A stretch of 64,000 nt of DNA from Rattus norvegicus (GCF_036323735.1 NC_086029.1:47356357-47420356); one strand, 5' to 3'. Shown: positions 19,661 to 31,815, counted from the first letter of the stretch. Notes: a model not told the origin generated them from the letters alone. Made by a program: numbers and translations.

Positions 19661-19860
19661 AAAGCCCAAATTATGTGTGTACTTGTGTGTGCATGTGTGA
19701 GTGCAAATTCCCTCAGATTCTAGAAGGGGCGCTGGATCTCCTGGATCACTTGATGTGGGTGCCAGAAATCAAACTCAGGTTCTCTGGAGGACCAACAAAT
19801 GCTCTCAATCACTGAGACTTTGCTTCAGCACAATCCCCAACTCTTAATACTGTCAAGCTC
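19661..19860 (-). mobile_element. B3-type SINE, antisense, degraded
   Basis: TG-rich head, then 'gatgtgggtgccagaaatcaaactcaggttctctggaggaccaacaaatgctctcaatcactgag', the reverse of the B2/B3 body. An A-run precedes it at 19651-19663. Confidence 0.6.
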
Positions 19861-21385
19861 TCACATAAATTTTGGAGAAGACACCAATACTGAGGCCTTA
19901 GTGTGTGCTGCTGTAATGAAAGTGGTGTGGGCTGGATGAAGGAGCAGAGTTAGTCACAGTTCTTAGGCTTTGTGATCCAAGATAAAGGACTAGCAGGTTC
20001 AGTGAGGACGTAGTCTATGCTTCCAAAATGGCCTCTGACAGAGGTATGGAATGCTGTATCTCTCTCTGCCTCTGTCTTTTAATCTGGGGTCTTGACTCCT
20101 TTCTTTTTCAGTATTAACTGTTTGGCACAAGTGAATATCTGTTGAAATGCGAAGAAGGTGTGAGAAGGCAGGGTTCACAGCCTCATTTCAGTTCAAAAAG
20201 ACATTTCAGGAGAGGGAGAGTTGTCACTGTTAACCATTTGCAGTCAGGTTCCATGTAGTCTGCCCTGATGTTAGCATAGGAAATGCTGAGTTCCTGCACA
20301 CAGTTGCAGTGGCATATAGCAACAGCACTGCTTGTTCGCTCAGTGTTCAGGTCTAAACAGGATAATTTCTCTTCCAAATGGTATCTGTTTTTACTGTCCA
20401 GTCCAAGTTGACTCAGCGTTTACTTGTCTGGTGTCTGTCATCATCTTCCACATTGCCTTTGCCCTCACTGTCTTAGACTTTCTCATAGATTGGGATAGTT
20501 GGGCTTCTTACAGAATGATGGCTTTCCAGAGGTTACACAGTTCGAGCTGCCAGCTGTGGTAGAGCTTTCCCAGAAGCACATCACTTCCCATCTTCTCTAG
20601 TCTTGGGTCAGGGCAGTCTCAGGGACGAGACTGTGGAAGGTGTGGATGCTGCTGTAGTGGGTGACTGGAGCCAGCAGGTATCCTCTGTCTGCCATAACAA
20701 ATGTGACAGTTTGTGTTGGCCTGTTCAGGATTTCAGCTTAGCTATAAGTACATCGAAAGCACTATATAATCAATGTAATTTTCAAAATCAATGAAGTTCT
20801 ATATTTAACTTTGATAGCACTCATAAGCACAAGGACAGAAGTGATGAGGGATACTGGGCTCCGTCTTACATGTCATAGCATCACATCATGAGAGAAAAGC
20901 CAGCCTGTGTACTCTGACAAATGAACCAACTCTTAGATCATACTACAATCCATAAAATACTTCACATATTCCCACAGTAACTTATGGTTGTGTTTTGTAC
21001 AGGGAAAGAAGGGCTAGGTAGTCTTAAGACTGACTCTATAATTGAAACTCAAACTCAAACATGTCCAACTTCTAAAGAGTGACCCAAGACACTCGCTGCT
21101 TCACAGAAGATCCTCCTCAGAGACACATTCGTTTCCAGGTTGTCCTTCAGCGATGGCTGTCTCTTCCAGGGAGTAAAAAGTACTGTCTGCTCCTTCATAG
21201 TACAAGTTGGTGGAGGAAAGGGTGGAAGACAGCCCAGTGCCCCAATCCTATAGAAAGAAGGAATGGATGGCTATTGGCATGGTGGCTTATTTCTGTGCTT
21301 TGAGCGGATACAACTAGAAATGCCTCCCTGGGGTCTGCTGGTGCTGGTGGGCAGGCATGGCAGAAGCACAAGAGTACTTTCCCCC
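19861..21385. other. Intron, nothing recognised
   Basis: Single-copy sequence. No repeat or exon can be supported. Confidence 0.45.
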
Positions 21386-21387
21386 TG

Positions 21388-21520
21388 AAGACAGGGTTTC
21401 TCTATGCAGTCCTGACTGTCATGGAACTCACTCTGTTGACCAGGCTGGCCTCAAACCACTCAACTGCCTCTGCCTCCCATGTGCTGGGATTGAAGGTGCG
21501 AACCAGCACTGCCCAGCAGA
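21388..21520 (-). mobile_element. B1 SINE, antisense
   Basis: GAAGACAGGGTTTCTCTATG through 'cctctgcctcccatgtgctgggattgaaggtgcgaaccagcactgcccagc'. Confidence 0.88.
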
Positions 21521-22144
21521 ACCTTCTATAAGAAAACTGCCAGAATATCTATAATTTCAGAATCTAGTTATAGCATAATATTGAGGGCAGAGGGAAGGAG
21601 CAGATAGTTAAGAGCAGTGTCCAATGGTTCCTGCTTCCTACTGTGGTTTTGTCTCCCTGCTCTGTCAGTATTCCTGTGTATAAACATCTGACTTAAAATC
21701 TTCTGATCAGTTTTTGGCGTCCAGACTTCATACTCAGATTTTGGTACTGCATTCGAGGTGCCCTCGTGAGGGAGTTAGTTGTACTTGGCGTCTAACAGTA
21801 GTGTATAGGGCCGGGGGCCACGTGCTATGACAGATGTTCGAAGGCATGCAGCAGCCAGAAGGGGCTGCTGGGGTCGTTCACTCCTTTTCTGTTCTGTTTT
21901 GCCTCATCCTAGTGGGGAAGGTGCTCTGTATAGGGACTGGGACAGGCCCACTTTGTCCTGAGGCTTTGTATGTAGATGAGCACTTTTCATTTTCTTTTAT
22001 GGGAATTAAGATGTATGTTCATAGCACCTGCATAGAGGATGGGAAATTTAGCAGTAAAGTGTTTGGCCACACAAGTCAAACTAGTCAACCAGTATCTCTG
22101 TAGTTTTCAGAACATTTTGAGAGGGTAGGGCTTTTTAAAAAAAG

Positions 22145-22193
22145 ATGATTTCATGTATATCAGTGTTTTGTGTGAGTGTGTGTGTGTGTGTGT

Positions 22194-22242
<49 letters not shown>

Positions 22243-22390
22243 GCCTGTAGAAGTCAGAAGAAGGCATTAGATCCCCTGGAACTGGAATTATGGGTGATTG
22301 TGAGCACCCATGGGGGTTCTGGGACTTGAACCTGGCTCCTTTGTTAAGAGAAACAGGTGCTCTCAATAGTTGAGCCATTTCACCTGCCCT
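22145..22390 (-). mobile_element. B3-type SINE, antisense, with internal microsatellite
   Basis: 'cctgtagaagtcagaagaaggcattagatcccctggaactgg' to 'gctctcaatagttgagccatttcacctgccc' is the reverse of a B3/B2 body; the GT-rich tail has expanded at 22171-22239. Confidence 0.75.
22171..22239 (+). repeat. (GT)n with GC variants
   Basis: About 34 GT units broken by two TGCG variants. Confidence 0.95.
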
Positions 22391-22689
22391 ACTTTAATCA
22401 GTCATGTATTTTATACAAAGTAAATTATTTTGGCAAGACGTGGGTAAAAATGCTAAGGATAATGTAATGAAAGATGTTTGAAGTTAATTAGAAATATACA
22501 ACTTAACCAAATCTGATTCTCTGTTTGCCTCAGGAAGAGTTAGTGCAACCTTGTCTGTGCTTAGATTCACATTTGGTCTCTGTAGTGGAGGTCCTCCTTC
22601 TAGGAGCCAGCCCAGAATACCTTCCTGAGCATTACCTAGGCTCTTGGACTCTGGGTTCTTGTCATAAATTCCCACTTTGGCCCTGTGTC

Positions 22690-22840
22690 AAGATTGCCTA
22701 GGGATCTTGTTCAGCAAGTAGGCTCAGGCTATGCCCTCAGGAGACTGTGATGGTTCTGTCTCAGAATCTGAATTTTTAACAAGCCCCTCAGGGTGACTCC
22801 AATGGAGCTGTCAGTAGTGTGGGAACTACTTCCTTAGATG
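22690..22840 (+). mobile_element. MER5A-like DNA transposon remnant
   Basis: 'tctcagaatctgaatttttaacaagcccctcagggtgactccaatggagctgtc' followed by 'tgggaactactt' follows the MER5A (hAT-Charlie) consensus order. Terminal repeats are worn. Confidence 0.6.
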
Positions 22841-24120
22841 GTGTGTCATCTGCCTCATAGGAAAGTGCTTCTTTACCTCATAGGCTGAGAGAGGGTGAAA
22901 ACGGATTGCATTTGAAGTTGTTTGATAAACTGAAAAATAGCATAAAAGCTTTAGATAGCATTGTAAAATTGAGTGTCTACTTGGTGTTAGGATGGTTTGC
23001 CCAGAAAGGTAAGTTTATTTCCTGTCAGAAATAAACTGGGAGGCACAGGCAGGAATCTAGGCTTCTAGATTTTTGCATACTTGAGCAGGACTCAAAAAAG
23101 TTAATCTTTCAGTTTAACTGCTCTTGAAAACAAATCATGAATAATTTTGATTTTGCATAGTTGTAGGATAGTAAGTGAGAGATCAGTGCCCCCGAGAATG
23201 TATGCATGAAGAGTCTGAGCTGTGGACTTTGGCAAGGCCAAGTTAAGTAAGATGCTCCCTGACTGTAAGGAAGTTGCAGTGTACTATAGGGAACTTAGAA
23301 ATCATGGAACAGTAAGTCTTAAGAATTCTTTTCTCCTGTAATCAGAAAGAGATCATGTGAGGTGGTCTTTGTTAAGAGCATAAGATTGGAGTGAAGATTA
23401 TGAGAGTGGGTTCTTGGTCTTTGCCGACCTTGTCTCAGCAGTCCTGGAGCAGGAAGAGACAGGATGTCTTAGTGGACACAACATGGGGTTTTGAGAACTG
23501 GAAAGCAGCAGTTTGTAATTGTGGTGCCAAGTCTGGATTGTTTGTAGGTATTTAAAACAAATGGCTTTTCTTGGGGAGGCAGCTTCCTAGGCCTCATTGG
23601 GCTCTCTGCTTTGTCAGTACATTAGGTTTGGTTTGGCTTTGACAAAGACAGGATTGCTGCTAACCCGTTGTGACATGAAGGATAGAGATCTACGGGTTCA
23701 TTATCAAGCCGAGGCCCAGGTGGGGGAAGAACAGTGTGGAAAGCCCTGCTGTGATTGGTAGGTAGTGAGGAGTGTTCACAGGAGACAGGTTGCCTCCTTG
23801 CTGCTGACATGTGATGTGCCGTTCTCACATTGGCTGCTTGCAGTGGAACATGTGGGAAGTTGGTGACCAATCCTGTTCAAGATGGGGCACATTGGAGTTG
23901 AACTCACTGAGCATAGTGGTGGTAGCATGACTTAGTTAAACTGGTAGGGCTCACTAGAAAGTCCTCTGATTGGAAGTCATTTCAAATGAGCCAGACCTGA
24001 AGTGCTGGTTTCCACCCAAGGACGGAGAGTACCCAGATGTGCTAATGCATGCACTTGGAAGTGTCTCCTAGGAGGCACTTCTAGAATGAATATATTGTAT
24101 GAAAATTTGAAATGTTTTTC
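22841..24120. other. Intron, nothing recognised
   Basis: Single-copy sequence. No exon or known repeat supported. Confidence 0.45.
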
Positions 24121-24123
24121 TAA

Positions 24124-24420
24124 GCTCCTTGTATTAGTTTCTTGTGGCCACTGATAGCACTTCATGACATTAAGCAACATAAATGTGTCCTTATAGCTCT
24201 GGAGCTCAGCAGTCTGAAATGGCAACCACTAAGCTGTCATCAAGGAGGCTACACAGGGCTGTGTTCTCTTGGGATGCTGTCGGGGAGAATCCTGACCTTT
24301 TAGGCTAGCTGGTGGCTGCTGGCTGGCCGTCCTTGGCTTGTGGTTGCATCACTCTGACATCTCCTTCTGTGGTCACATTGCGTCTCTTTCTGCCCATGTC
24401 ATAGGGGCACACGTTTGTCT
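24124..24420 (-). mobile_element. MLT1-type MaLR LTR, antisense
   Basis: 'tgtattagtttcttgtggccac', 'cttatagctctggagctcagcagtctgaaat', 'ggcagagtcc'-like spacing and 'ccttggcttgtggttgcatcactctgacatctcc' match the reverse complement of the MLT1 LTR as I remember it. Ancient mammalian endogenous retrotransposon; no coding part seen. Confidence 0.55.
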
Positions 24421-25057
24421 TAGGGGACAAGTGTGATGGAGTTTAGGACACTGACAGTTGTGGGCTTGTGGATCTGTCACTTAGCCACATCTACAAGAGT
24501 TGTTTCCCAAATCAGCTACAGTTTTTAGGTTCCAGAGTTGAGGATAGAAACATCCTGGGAGATATTCTTGTAAATGACTTAAAGAGTAAGAAGATTGCAT
24601 TTGAAACAGTAACTTTTGGGTAATGTGTCTTGTAACTTTTCAGTGTTAGTTTGATGATCTGAATTTGGAATCTAAACTGGGAGGCAGTTCTCAATCTGCA
24701 AGATGTCTTTTATAGCATTGAATAGAACTTCTTTCTGTAAGTGATGGAAGTTAGTTCTTTTAGAGCTGGCTTCGGATGACTGATACCAGGTATTTATTAA
24801 AATGAGTCTATTCAGGTGTTAACACCTGTAAAAACGAGTCTAAATTTAGGGAGATAGTACAAAGGCTGGAACCTGTTTAGGAGTTTCAGAGTGTGAGTGA
24901 CGGAAAGGATTGTAGGGAGTAGTGAGAATTGTATGATCATGATTTTCCTGAAGATTTGTGCCTGCGGTGAAAGTGAAAATAGGTTATCAATGTGTTCTTA
25001 CTGTGCTGTGTTTATATAGTTAATTTTGGTGTTTGCTGTTAGCTTGTTTTAAATATG

Positions 25058-25108
25058 GTGTGTGTGTATGTATATATGTGTATGTATGTATATATATATA
25101 TATATATG
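25058..25108 (+). repeat. TG/TA microsatellite
   Basis: TGTGTGTATGTATATATG passing into (TA)n. Confidence 0.9.
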
Positions 25109-25142
25109 TTCATTCTGCAGTGTTGGCGATCTACACACTTGA

Positions 25143-25283
25143 AAGCTGAGTGTGGTAGAAGTGGGGATATACTCCCGGAATTCAACACTCTGGAGGCAGC
25201 AGGATTGACTTTACAAGGTCAAGGCCACCTTTAGTTCCAGGCATCCAGGGTAAGAATAAGACCCTTTCTCAAAACATTTAGCA
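25143..25283 (+). mobile_element. B1 SINE, sense, divergent
   Basis: 'gctgagtgtggtagaagtggggatatactcccggaattcaacactctggaggcagcaggattgac' to 'gggtaagaataagaccctttctcaaaaca' follows B1 order. Confidence 0.6.
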
Positions 25284-25522
25284 ACAAGAAAGATGGACAC
25301 ACTTGAATGGAAGGTGTCAGTGGAGGGTTTTTGCAGTTTCGAGAGCATCCTTTTACCAGAGCATCTTACCTAATACATGTTTTGAAGTTTTCAGATAACT
25401 GAATTCTAGGTTCTTAAACAAGTGACCTAAGGCTGAGATCCATGTCCATCCCCTAAGCTTGCAATGTGATGGACTGCCTACTACCTCGACTTTGTGCTTG
25501 CTACCTCAACTTTGTGTCATCG

Positions 25523-25626
<104 letters not shown>

Positions 25627-26008
25627 AGAGCTTCTGAAGGTCCTCTGTGTTCTGAGGGGGTTCACACCTGCCTTTAAATATTTAGAGTCAGTATTCTTCC
25701 AAGTCCTGTTTTGCATAACCCTTGCATTTCTCATGTGTAGCGCCCTTTGACTGTTGAGTCTGTTACCTGCCCTTCCTTGTGTTTGTTGGGGTTCTGCTTC
25801 TCACTCCTGTCTGTATTGCCTATGAGAGCCTCGCTTACGCTCTTACTGGGCTGGGCTTACTTAGGCCTGGGCTGTTAAACTCAGTTGTTTCTTAGCAAAA
25901 TCAACAGGACAATAGTCATTTATGAAAATGTATCTATTTTTTGTTTGTTAGTGTAGATTTGAATTTCATGTAGTATATTTTTCTTTTCTTAAGATGGAAC
26001 GACTCTCT

Positions 26009-26230
26009 TTTAGATTTATTTTATCTATGCACATGAGTGTTTTGCCTGCGTGTATGTGTATGTGTACGTGTACGTTTCTCATTCCCAAAGAGGTCACAAC
26101 AGGACGTCAGGTTCCTTGGAACTGGAGTTACAGATGTTTGAGAGCCACCATGTGGGTGCTGAGACTCAGACTCGGGCCCTCTGCAGGAGTAATGTGAGCT
26201 CAGCCCGTCCCTGCCGAGCATCTCTCCAGG
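26009..26230 (-). mobile_element. B3-type SINE, antisense
   Basis: 'agatttattttatctatgcacatgagtgttttgcctgcgtg' through 'ggttccttggaactggagttacagatgtttgagagccaccatgtgggtgctgagactcagactcgggccctctgcaggag' reads as reversed B3. Confidence 0.85.
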
Positions 26231-26410
26231 CTCAGAGGAACGGTCTCTGACATCTCTTATGTGCATGTCTGTTACAGCCGACGTTTGGAGTGCGGAGAGC
26301 TGAGGTTACTGTTTCCTGAGCGCCGTGGTCCACTGGTGCAGTGGCTGCTGTCTGTGGTGTGTTCTGAGCACTTGGCAGTGCTGCTCACTCTCTAGTCTTG
26401 CTTTCCCTGG

Positions 26411-26500
26411 AGCTGCTTTCCAGAGACACTCTCTGGATCTCTGGATCTCTGTACCTGGGGCTGCTTTCCAGAGGTACACTCTCTGCATCTCTGGCTTTGA
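26411..26500 (+). repeat. Imperfect ~50-bp tandem duplication
   Basis: GCTGCTTTCCAGAG...ACTCTCTG...ATCTCTGG occurs twice; the first copy carries an extra GGATCTCT. Confidence 0.8.
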
Positions 26501-26639
26501 ACTGTACATTAGTGCTATGCGTGGGTATGGCTGTAATTTGAGATTTGTTTGTCCCTTTATCTTTGGTTTTATTTTACATGTGTTTGTGAACATTTGATGC
26601 TCCTCAGGTCTCTAAGGCCTCTTCATCTACCAGTGTGGT

Positions 26640-26740
26640 TTATATAGTGAGTGGTAGGCCAGCCAACGGTACATAGAGAGACCCTGTCTCAAAGCAACAA
26701 TAAAAACAAAATCAAACTCAAAAAACACCATTACCACCAA
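26640..26740 (+). mobile_element. B1 3' fragment, sense
   Basis: 'gtaggccagccaacggtacatagagagaccctgtctcaaagcaac' with an A-rich tail of AAAAC-type units. Confidence 0.6.
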
Positions 26741-26770
26741 CAAAAAATCATGTTTTCCTCTAAGTTTCTT

Positions 26771-26957
26771 TTTTTTTTTAAAGATTTATTTATTTATTAT
26801 ATATAAGTACACTGTAACTGTCTTCAGACACACCAGAAGAGGGCATCGGATCTCTTTACAGATGATTGTGAGCCACCATGTGGTTGCTGGGAATTGAACT
26901 CATGACCTCTGGAAGAGCAGTCGGGTGCTCTTAACCGCTGAGCCATCTCTCCAGCCC
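26771..26957 (-). mobile_element. B2 SINE, antisense, full length with perfect TSD
   Basis: A T-run, AAAGATTTATTTATTTATTA, then 'cagacacaccagaagagggcatcggatc' to 'taaccgctgagccatctctccagccc' is a complete B2 on the minus strand. A perfect 16-bp direct repeat (TTCCTCTAAGTTTCTT) lies at 26755-26770 and 26958-26973, so it is young. Confidence 0.95.
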
Positions 26958-27109
26958 TTCCTCTAAGTTTCTTAACTTAATTCTGTTTGAGTATGTAAAA
27001 GAACTCCTCTAAAATCTGTCAGCTGACTCTGCAGTGGTTCAGCTGACAGGGATCTTTTCCCAACCAGTTGACCCCCATCCCATTGACATTTTTTGGCTCC
27101 ATTTTTTAA

Positions 27110-28350
27110 TATTACCTTAAATTTTTTTCAAGCAATATATTTTGATCGTATTCTTTTCCCTCTCCCATGTTTTCCCAGATCCTCTCTACCTTCCTATCCA
27201 CACAACTTCCTCTCACAAAACCACACAAAATCCTAACAATGACCCCCCTCCCCACTCCAATAAAAAGGAAAAGAAAAAGAAACCCCACAAAGCCAGAAAG
27301 TCCTCAGTCATAGCAGCAACAGTAAGAGCAGAGAGAACTGTGGGGTCTGTTGTGGTAGTCAGTGGCTGCTAAGCATGAGGCCTGCGCTGGAGCATGGTTC
27401 TTTTTTTTTTTTTTTCCCTTCTGCAGCAAAGCATTTATTACATCTTGAAGAGGAGAGAGCTGGAGCGTGGTTCTTAGAGACAACATTGCCTCACTGGAGA
27501 AAGCTTGAGTTTGTGCTCTCACAGGTAGCTTCTTGGTTAGAGGTGGAACTTTGTGCACACTTCCTCTATTGCTGGGGTTTTTGTCTGGGTGGTCTTTTGT
27601 ATGCCCCTGAGTTCACATGGGCACAGCAGTCCCACTGCCTGGAAAGGCTGTTTGCTTGGCCTGTCCACCGCCTCTGCCTCTTCAGTACTTCTGCTTCCTC
27701 ATCTGCATAGTTTCTTCTCCGAGGAAACAGCTTCCAAGTCAGGGCTGAATGCTCCAAGGTCTCCGACTGTCTGCACAGTGGTGTCTGTTAAGATTTGCTG
27801 CAAGAAGGTGTCTGCTGAGGTCAACAGTGCAGTAATAGTGGGTATGGCGGTGTGTCACTAGGAATAACAGTGGTATGGTGGTGTGTCACTAGGAATTGCT
27901 TCACTACTAGTACTCATTAAGTAGAATATTATTCTGTTTTCCCCTAGGGCTCATGGTCTGTCTGGTCTCGTGTTCTTGGCCTTGTTAACAGTGTCAGGTC
28001 TTGGGGTCATCTCATGGAATGGGCCTTAAATCCATCCAGAAAGTGGTTGATTGCTCCTGTAACATTGACTGCTACTATCCAGCAGGCAGCTTGCCATGGT
28101 TGGTTGTAGGGCTTGTAGCTGGGTAAGAATCATGGTTACCTTTCTCTTCCAGCAGTGTTCATAGCACCTTCCAGCACTGTTGATGATAGAAGGGCTGAAG
28201 AAGCTTCTCGTTGGGCACCAGTTTGGTTTCTCCATGTTGAATGACATAATAAATGGTGTCTTCCCCAACAAGGTTTTACTCTCACGCTGTGGATGGTAGC
28301 CTGTAGCCTTGGCAGTAGCCAGTGATGTTTGGAGTGATGTCTGAGACCCC
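27110..28350 (-). mobile_element. Rodent L1 (Lx-type) 3' region, probably antisense
   Basis: The order 'tattttgatcgtattcttttccc', 'aaccccacaaagccagaaag', 'gcttcttggttagaggtggaactttgtg', 'gctgaatgctccaaggtctcc', 'gtgggccttaaatccatccagaaagtggttgattgctcctgtaacatt' and 'cagcactgttgatgatagaag' follows a repeat I know as rodent L1 3' sequence. Several frames stay open but none is a gene. Strand is inferred from T-richness. A small retrocopy is inserted at about 27403-27459. Confidence 0.6.
27403..27459 (-). pseudogene. Tiny 5'-truncated retrocopy with poly(A) and TSD
   Basis: On the minus strand this reads about 44 nt of mRNA-like sequence with AATAAA, 14 nt of spacer and then a poly(A) of about 13. 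It splits a 17-bp direct repeat: GCTGGAGCATGGTTCTT at 27386-27402 and GCTGGAGCGTGGTTCTT at 27460-27476, one mismatch. These are hallmarks of L1-driven insertion of the extreme 3' end of a polyadenylated transcript. The source gene is not identified. Confidence 0.7.
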
Positions 28351-28516
28351 TCTGAACAATGACTTAACAAGATACAACCATACCAGGTGCTGAGGTAGCA
28401 TATGATGTGTAGCTGGGCCTCTGCCTTTCCCTGTTAAATGGTAACCATTTAAATTCTTTCTATACATTTTAGGAAGCTTCTAGAGAAGTAGGTTTTTATG
28501 CAGCTTTAAAAAAGGT

Positions 28517-28604
28517 CTTTAGTGTTAGCTATCTGTCTCTCCCTACAGTCCCTCCCTTACCTTTAGTGCTAACTGTCTCTCCCTACAGTCCTTCCCTCCC
28601 TTAC
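28517..28604 (+). repeat. 44-bp tandem duplication
   Basis: CTTTAGTG..TAGCTATCTGTCTCTCCCTACAG-type unit twice in a row with a few differences. Confidence 0.85.
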
Positions 28605-28724
28605 CTGCTTAGCCACCCTCGTCTCCATTTAGTCTCCCTGGATTAGTTTGCCTCTTTTATGACATTATGCTGTAATATGCTGTAATTTCCCCTTCCTTGG
28701 AAGCTATATTCCTTCTCCCTGACC

Positions 28725-29290
28725 CGTCACCAGTTATCTGCCCTCTGGATATTCTAAACAAAACATATACATGTGAAGCTTAAAGCTAACATCTGTGTGT
28801 AAGAGAAAACATGTAATGCTTGTCTTTTGTGGGGCAGCGGGATCACCTCATTCAATGGTCTCCATCTGTTTTCCTGATAGCCAAGCAGTACTCAAAGTGT
28901 GCATGTGTCTGTCAGTGACTCATGGATGTCTAGGTTGTTTTCCATTTCTACTGTTGTGAGGAGAGGAGCGATGAACGTGGATGAGCTAGTGTTGTCTCTG
29001 TAGTGGGATGCAGTCTTCTTAGGACACGCCCAAGAGTGGGCGAGCTGGATTTTGCTGCAGATCTTTCATCTTTTTTGAGGAACCACCACACTAATTTCCA
29101 TAGTGGCTGTAGCAGTTTGCACTCTACTAGCAATGAATAAGTGTTCCCCTTTGTCACATTCTTGCCAACATCTGCTGTCATTTTTAAAATGAATCTTGGT
29201 TATTCTGACTAGGGTAAGATGAGATCTAAAAGTAGTTTTAATTTGCATTTCTCTGTGGCTAACGATGTTGAACATTTCTTTAGGTATTTC
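28725..29290 (-). mobile_element. L1M-type LINE 3' end, antisense
   Basis: 'gtgtctgtcagtgactcatggatgtctaggttgttttccatttc', 'acgcccaagagtgggcgagctggattttgctg', 'ttgaggaaccaccacactaatttccatagtggctgtagcagtttgcactc' and 'tctgactagggtaagatgagatct...tttaatttgcatttctctgtggctaacgatgttgaacatttctt' match the antisense of the ancient mammalian L1M 3' region. Heavily mutated. Confidence 0.8.
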
Positions 29291-30340
29291 TTATCTATAC
29301 TCTGTTTAATTAAATTATTTTTATTTTTATGAGGATTTTTTCCTTCGTTGTCTCTTCCAGATACCGTCTATCAGATATATAATGGTACAGGTTTCCCGTT
29401 CCATGTTGACTCAGAAGGGTTCATTGTGAACCCATTGTAAAGCCCAGTCTCAAGTTTTCAGAGTGGCTTTGCTCTTACTGTGCTTTCATTCGCAGCGTAA
29501 GTATAACATTCAAGGGCAGGAAGTAGGCTTAGTACTTTCTTTTAAAATTAGCTATTCTGACTGTGTCATGTATTAGACACATTAGCATCCTTAATTTGAA
29601 AATTGATAACTAAAAAGCTTCAAAATCTGAAATTTTCTGATTTTGAGAGCTGACAAGATACCATAAGTGTAATGCCTTATTGTGTACAAACTTTAGTTTC
29701 AAGCATTAAATTGTTTTAAAAAAATCACCTTTAGACTATGTTTATAAAGTACATTAAACACATAAATGTTATCTTTAGATTTTGGTCCCTCCAAAATCTG
29801 GAAGTCTGAATCACTTCTGGTTGTAAGCATTTTGGAGCAGGGACACTGGCCCTATGCAGCTTTAGTGATGGAGACCCTCAGACAGGTCAGTTCAGGTCAG
29901 TCCAGTACACAGTTTAGCGATGCTCACCGAGTGCTAGGACCTCGCCAGAGAGATGCACCGGGGCTTGAGTTTTCAGAGGAGGGCCACAGGAGCACCATGA
30001 GACAGCCCTCACTCTTCTCTGGTGCTGCTATGTAGCATGGCACATCAGTTGCAGCTGACTTTGCTCGCTAGGGAACATGTGCCCTGTATCTTTGTATGTT
30101 GTGTGACACAGAGTTGCTATTGGGCTGATTAACTTAGCATTTCAGGATGCCCACCACTCCTTGTTCAGGTTTTGAGTTTTCTTAGCAAACTCTTCTGTGT
30201 GGCTCTAACAGTGACATTGTGTCTTAAGAAGTTTTCTAGACTGCAAGCTTGGGTCTTACCGATTAAGTTTGGAAGCTTACATTTGGCAGACCTTCTCTCT
30301 CAAGTCTAAGAGCGTTTCTCCCCTGTATTTTTTTTGTCAG
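29291..30340. other. Intron, nothing recognised
   Basis: AT-rich at first, then unique sequence. The frame at 29766-30035 has no known domain. Confidence 0.45.
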
Positions 30341-30344
30341 TCTA

Positions 30345-30535
30345 TGCCAGAAGTTCTCAGTCTGTAGGTGTAGGGGTCACCTTTTACATGGGTCACATAT
30401 CAGATACTTAAATTACGATTCACAACAGTGGCAGAATCGTAGTTATGAAGTAGCAACAAAAATAACCCTATGGTTGGGCGTCATTACAACGCAAGGAACT
30501 GTATTAAAGGGGCCAAGCATTAGGAAGGATGGAGA
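30345..30535 (-). mobile_element. Rodent hAT-Charlie-type MITE (URR1/RCHARR-like)
   Basis: 'agaagttctcagtctgtaggtgtaggggtcacc' at one end and 'gtattaaaggggccaagcattaggaagg' at the other are degraded inverted ends of the 'cagtggttctcaacct' class, with 'tagttatgaagtagcaacaaaaataaccctatggttggg' between. Non-autonomous, no coding capacity. Confidence 0.7.
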
Positions 30536-31279
30536 TCTGCTCTGTGTTTTAACCTTTCTTCAGCACGGTTTGCTGCCATTCATTAGAGCTGTCCCTCCCT
30601 GCCTCTGTGTGTTTTTCCACTTGGTACTCTAAAGTCCACTGGGGTCTGTGGTGACAGTAAATGTCACTGTGTTTCTGGTGCTTGACTCATTTGCCAAGGA
30701 ACTGAATGATAACTGAGATTTTACAGGTGATGGCATAACGGATTTTTAAGGATGCTGTTTGTGAGTTCTCTTATGTGTGGTGTTCCTCAGTGGGTCAGTA
30801 GGTGCATGTGTGTAGTTGGGTTGTTGAAGAGTCTATCAGTATGTAGCTGGGTCCCATCAATCTCCCTTCTGCTGGGCCATTCCCCAGTCTGGTTGATCTG
30901 ATTAGAAGTGTTGCTGCCGTGTTTGTCCATGCCTGTTTGAATGGGTCCTATTCAGCTGATCTCTGAGGCCAGGTAGCAAAGTAGTGTAAGCCTGTTGTAT
31001 TTGGATGAGAGGAATCCTGTTCAAGGTTTTGGCTGTTATCTCCCTGGTAAGGGCTCATATTCTTGTTATACTTACTTGGGTGAAGCAGTGTTGTGTGACT
31101 GTTCAGTCAAAGTGGTGGTGGAATGTTTTGCTTTTACCATTGGTTTCATAAGCCTCTTCAATGTGTGTGCTCATTTCTATGTTTACATGCTCATAATTAA
31201 GGGGTACACTATGTCTGTTTTTAGTGAAGGATTAATCAATACGCTCGTGTGCTTGCTCGATGCAACCCCCCCCCACCCC

Positions 31280-31412
31280 CAGCAGCTTTGGCTGTCTTGG
31301 AACTAATTCACTGTATAGACCAGGCTGGCATTGAAGTAAGAAAAGAGCCAATTACTTCTGCCTCCTAAGTGCTGGAGTTTAAAGGCTTGTGCCACCATGT
31401 CCAGCAAAGGAT
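31280..31412 (-). mobile_element. B1 SINE, antisense
   Basis: 'gctttggctgtcttggaactaattcactgtatagaccaggctggcattgaag' to 'cctcctaagtgctggagtttaaaggcttgtgccaccatgtccagc'. A C-run (31267-31277) precedes it. Confidence 0.82.
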
Positions 31413-31577
31413 TGATTTGAATGTCAGAATTAAAAACCCCTTAACTCTAAATCTGACAACTCAGCATTATTGTATAATTAATCTGTATTAAATATGAATT
31501 TTGTGTTGTTCTGTATTGAGACTGTATGGAATTAGGAATCAAATGTGACTTTGTATAACAAAAAGAAGAGTTTGGGG

Positions 31578-31815
31578 GGGCTGGAGACGTAGCTTAAATT
31601 TGGGAATGTGCTTGCTAGCCTAACATTCCCAAAACTCTGGGTTGGATGCTAGGGCTGAGTAAACCAGGTGTGGCATAATCTTTTGTAGTTATACAGTTAA
31701 TCTGTAAACTCAGGACAGGAGAGGAAGGAGAGGTTTCAAAATAGGCCATTCCTCCTCTCACAGGTTCAAGGCTAGCCTGGGCTATTAATTATGTGAGGCT
31801 GTCATGTTTCTCTTA
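31578..31815 (+). mobile_element. B4 SINE, sense (ID+B1 fusion)
   Basis: Starts GGGGGGCTGGAGACGTAGCT (ID-like), continues 'gggttggatgctagggctgagtaaaccaggtgtggcataatc' and ends in a B1-like 'gttcaaggctagcctgggctattaattatgtgaggctgtc'. Confidence 0.7.

Noticed and set aside
27110..28480. Cluster of frames that looked like a processed pseudogene
   Set aside because: Most of it follows remembered rodent L1 3' sequence. Only the small poly(A)-bearing insert at 27403-27459 has retrocopy features.
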